Position numbers and translations under genes: made by a program
Assembly (NCBI RefSeq): GCF_901709675.1
Contig: NC_051100.1
Location: 8,838,786 to 8,902,785 of the forward strand
Source of the DNA: Syngnathus acus
Taxonomy: Eukaryota; Chordata; Actinopteri; Syngnathiformes; Syngnathidae
Length of the DNA stretch: 64,000 nucleotides
Direction: 5' to 3'
Part shown: piece by piece, positions 63,971 to 64,000 of the stretch
How the letters are laid out: each line of letters opens with the position of its first letter
How positions within the stretch are numbered: the stretch's first letter is position 1
Notes under the pieces: model-generated
The model's input: only the letters and a program-made list of their open reading frames with translations
Databases searched by the model: none
What the model was told of the DNA's origin: nothing

Positions 63971-64000
63971 GTGGGTTTCACTCAAAACTAGGTGCCTGTT

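Overview
This is eukaryotic, clearly vertebrate DNA. It has split genes with GT-AG introns, long AT-rich introns and intergenic stretches, tRNA-derived SINE sequence, TA-flanked miniature inverted-repeat elements and a solo LTR. The encoded proteins are close to human PSME4, WDR27, THBS2 and AGPAT4, and the repeats are of types common in ray-finned fish. The best guess is a teleost with a compact genome, probably a percomorph. Nothing bacterial, viral or CRISPR-like was seen.

Layout. (1) 185-6134, minus strand: the first seven coding exons (263 codons) of psme4, the proteasome activator PA200, which runs off the left edge. (2) 6135-7474: a head-to-head promoter interval with a ZNF143-type motif and an ETS-type core. 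(3) 7475-28826, plus strand: wdr27, reconstructed as 24 coding exons and 799 residues. Its introns hold small tandem duplications and degenerate repeats. (4) 28827-38357: wdr27 3' end and intergenic DNA with a 337-bp TIR element, SINE-like fragments and a 333-bp pogo/Tigger-like MITE close to the next promoter. (5) 38358-52940, plus strand: complete thbs2 (thrombospondin-2), with TATA box, noncoding first exon, 21 coding exons, 1172 residues (equal to human as I recall it) and about 1 kb of 3'UTR. (6) 52941-60600: intergenic DNA with a 346-bp solo LTR flanked by a 5-bp duplication, a 166-bp hairpin MITE and a tRNA-SINE. (7) 60600-63970, plus strand: putative promoter and first seven coding exons (347 residues) of agpat4, which runs off the right edge.

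The four genes are not an operon or pathway: proteasome capping, a WD-repeat scaffold, an extracellular matrix glycoprotein and a phospholipid acyltransferase. Three of them (wdr27, thbs2, agpat4) lie on distal human 6q from memory, so this looks like conserved synteny with psme4 (human 2p) joined on. All exon boundaries were placed by eye from reading-frame continuity, splice consensus and remembered similarity to the human proteins. I found no convincing undescribed system. The items most worth checking are the joined synteny and shared promoter, two forced non-consensus splice donors, the related TA-flanked MITE subfamilies, and two unexplained ORF regions (34.2-34.7 kb and 60.9-61.2 kb).
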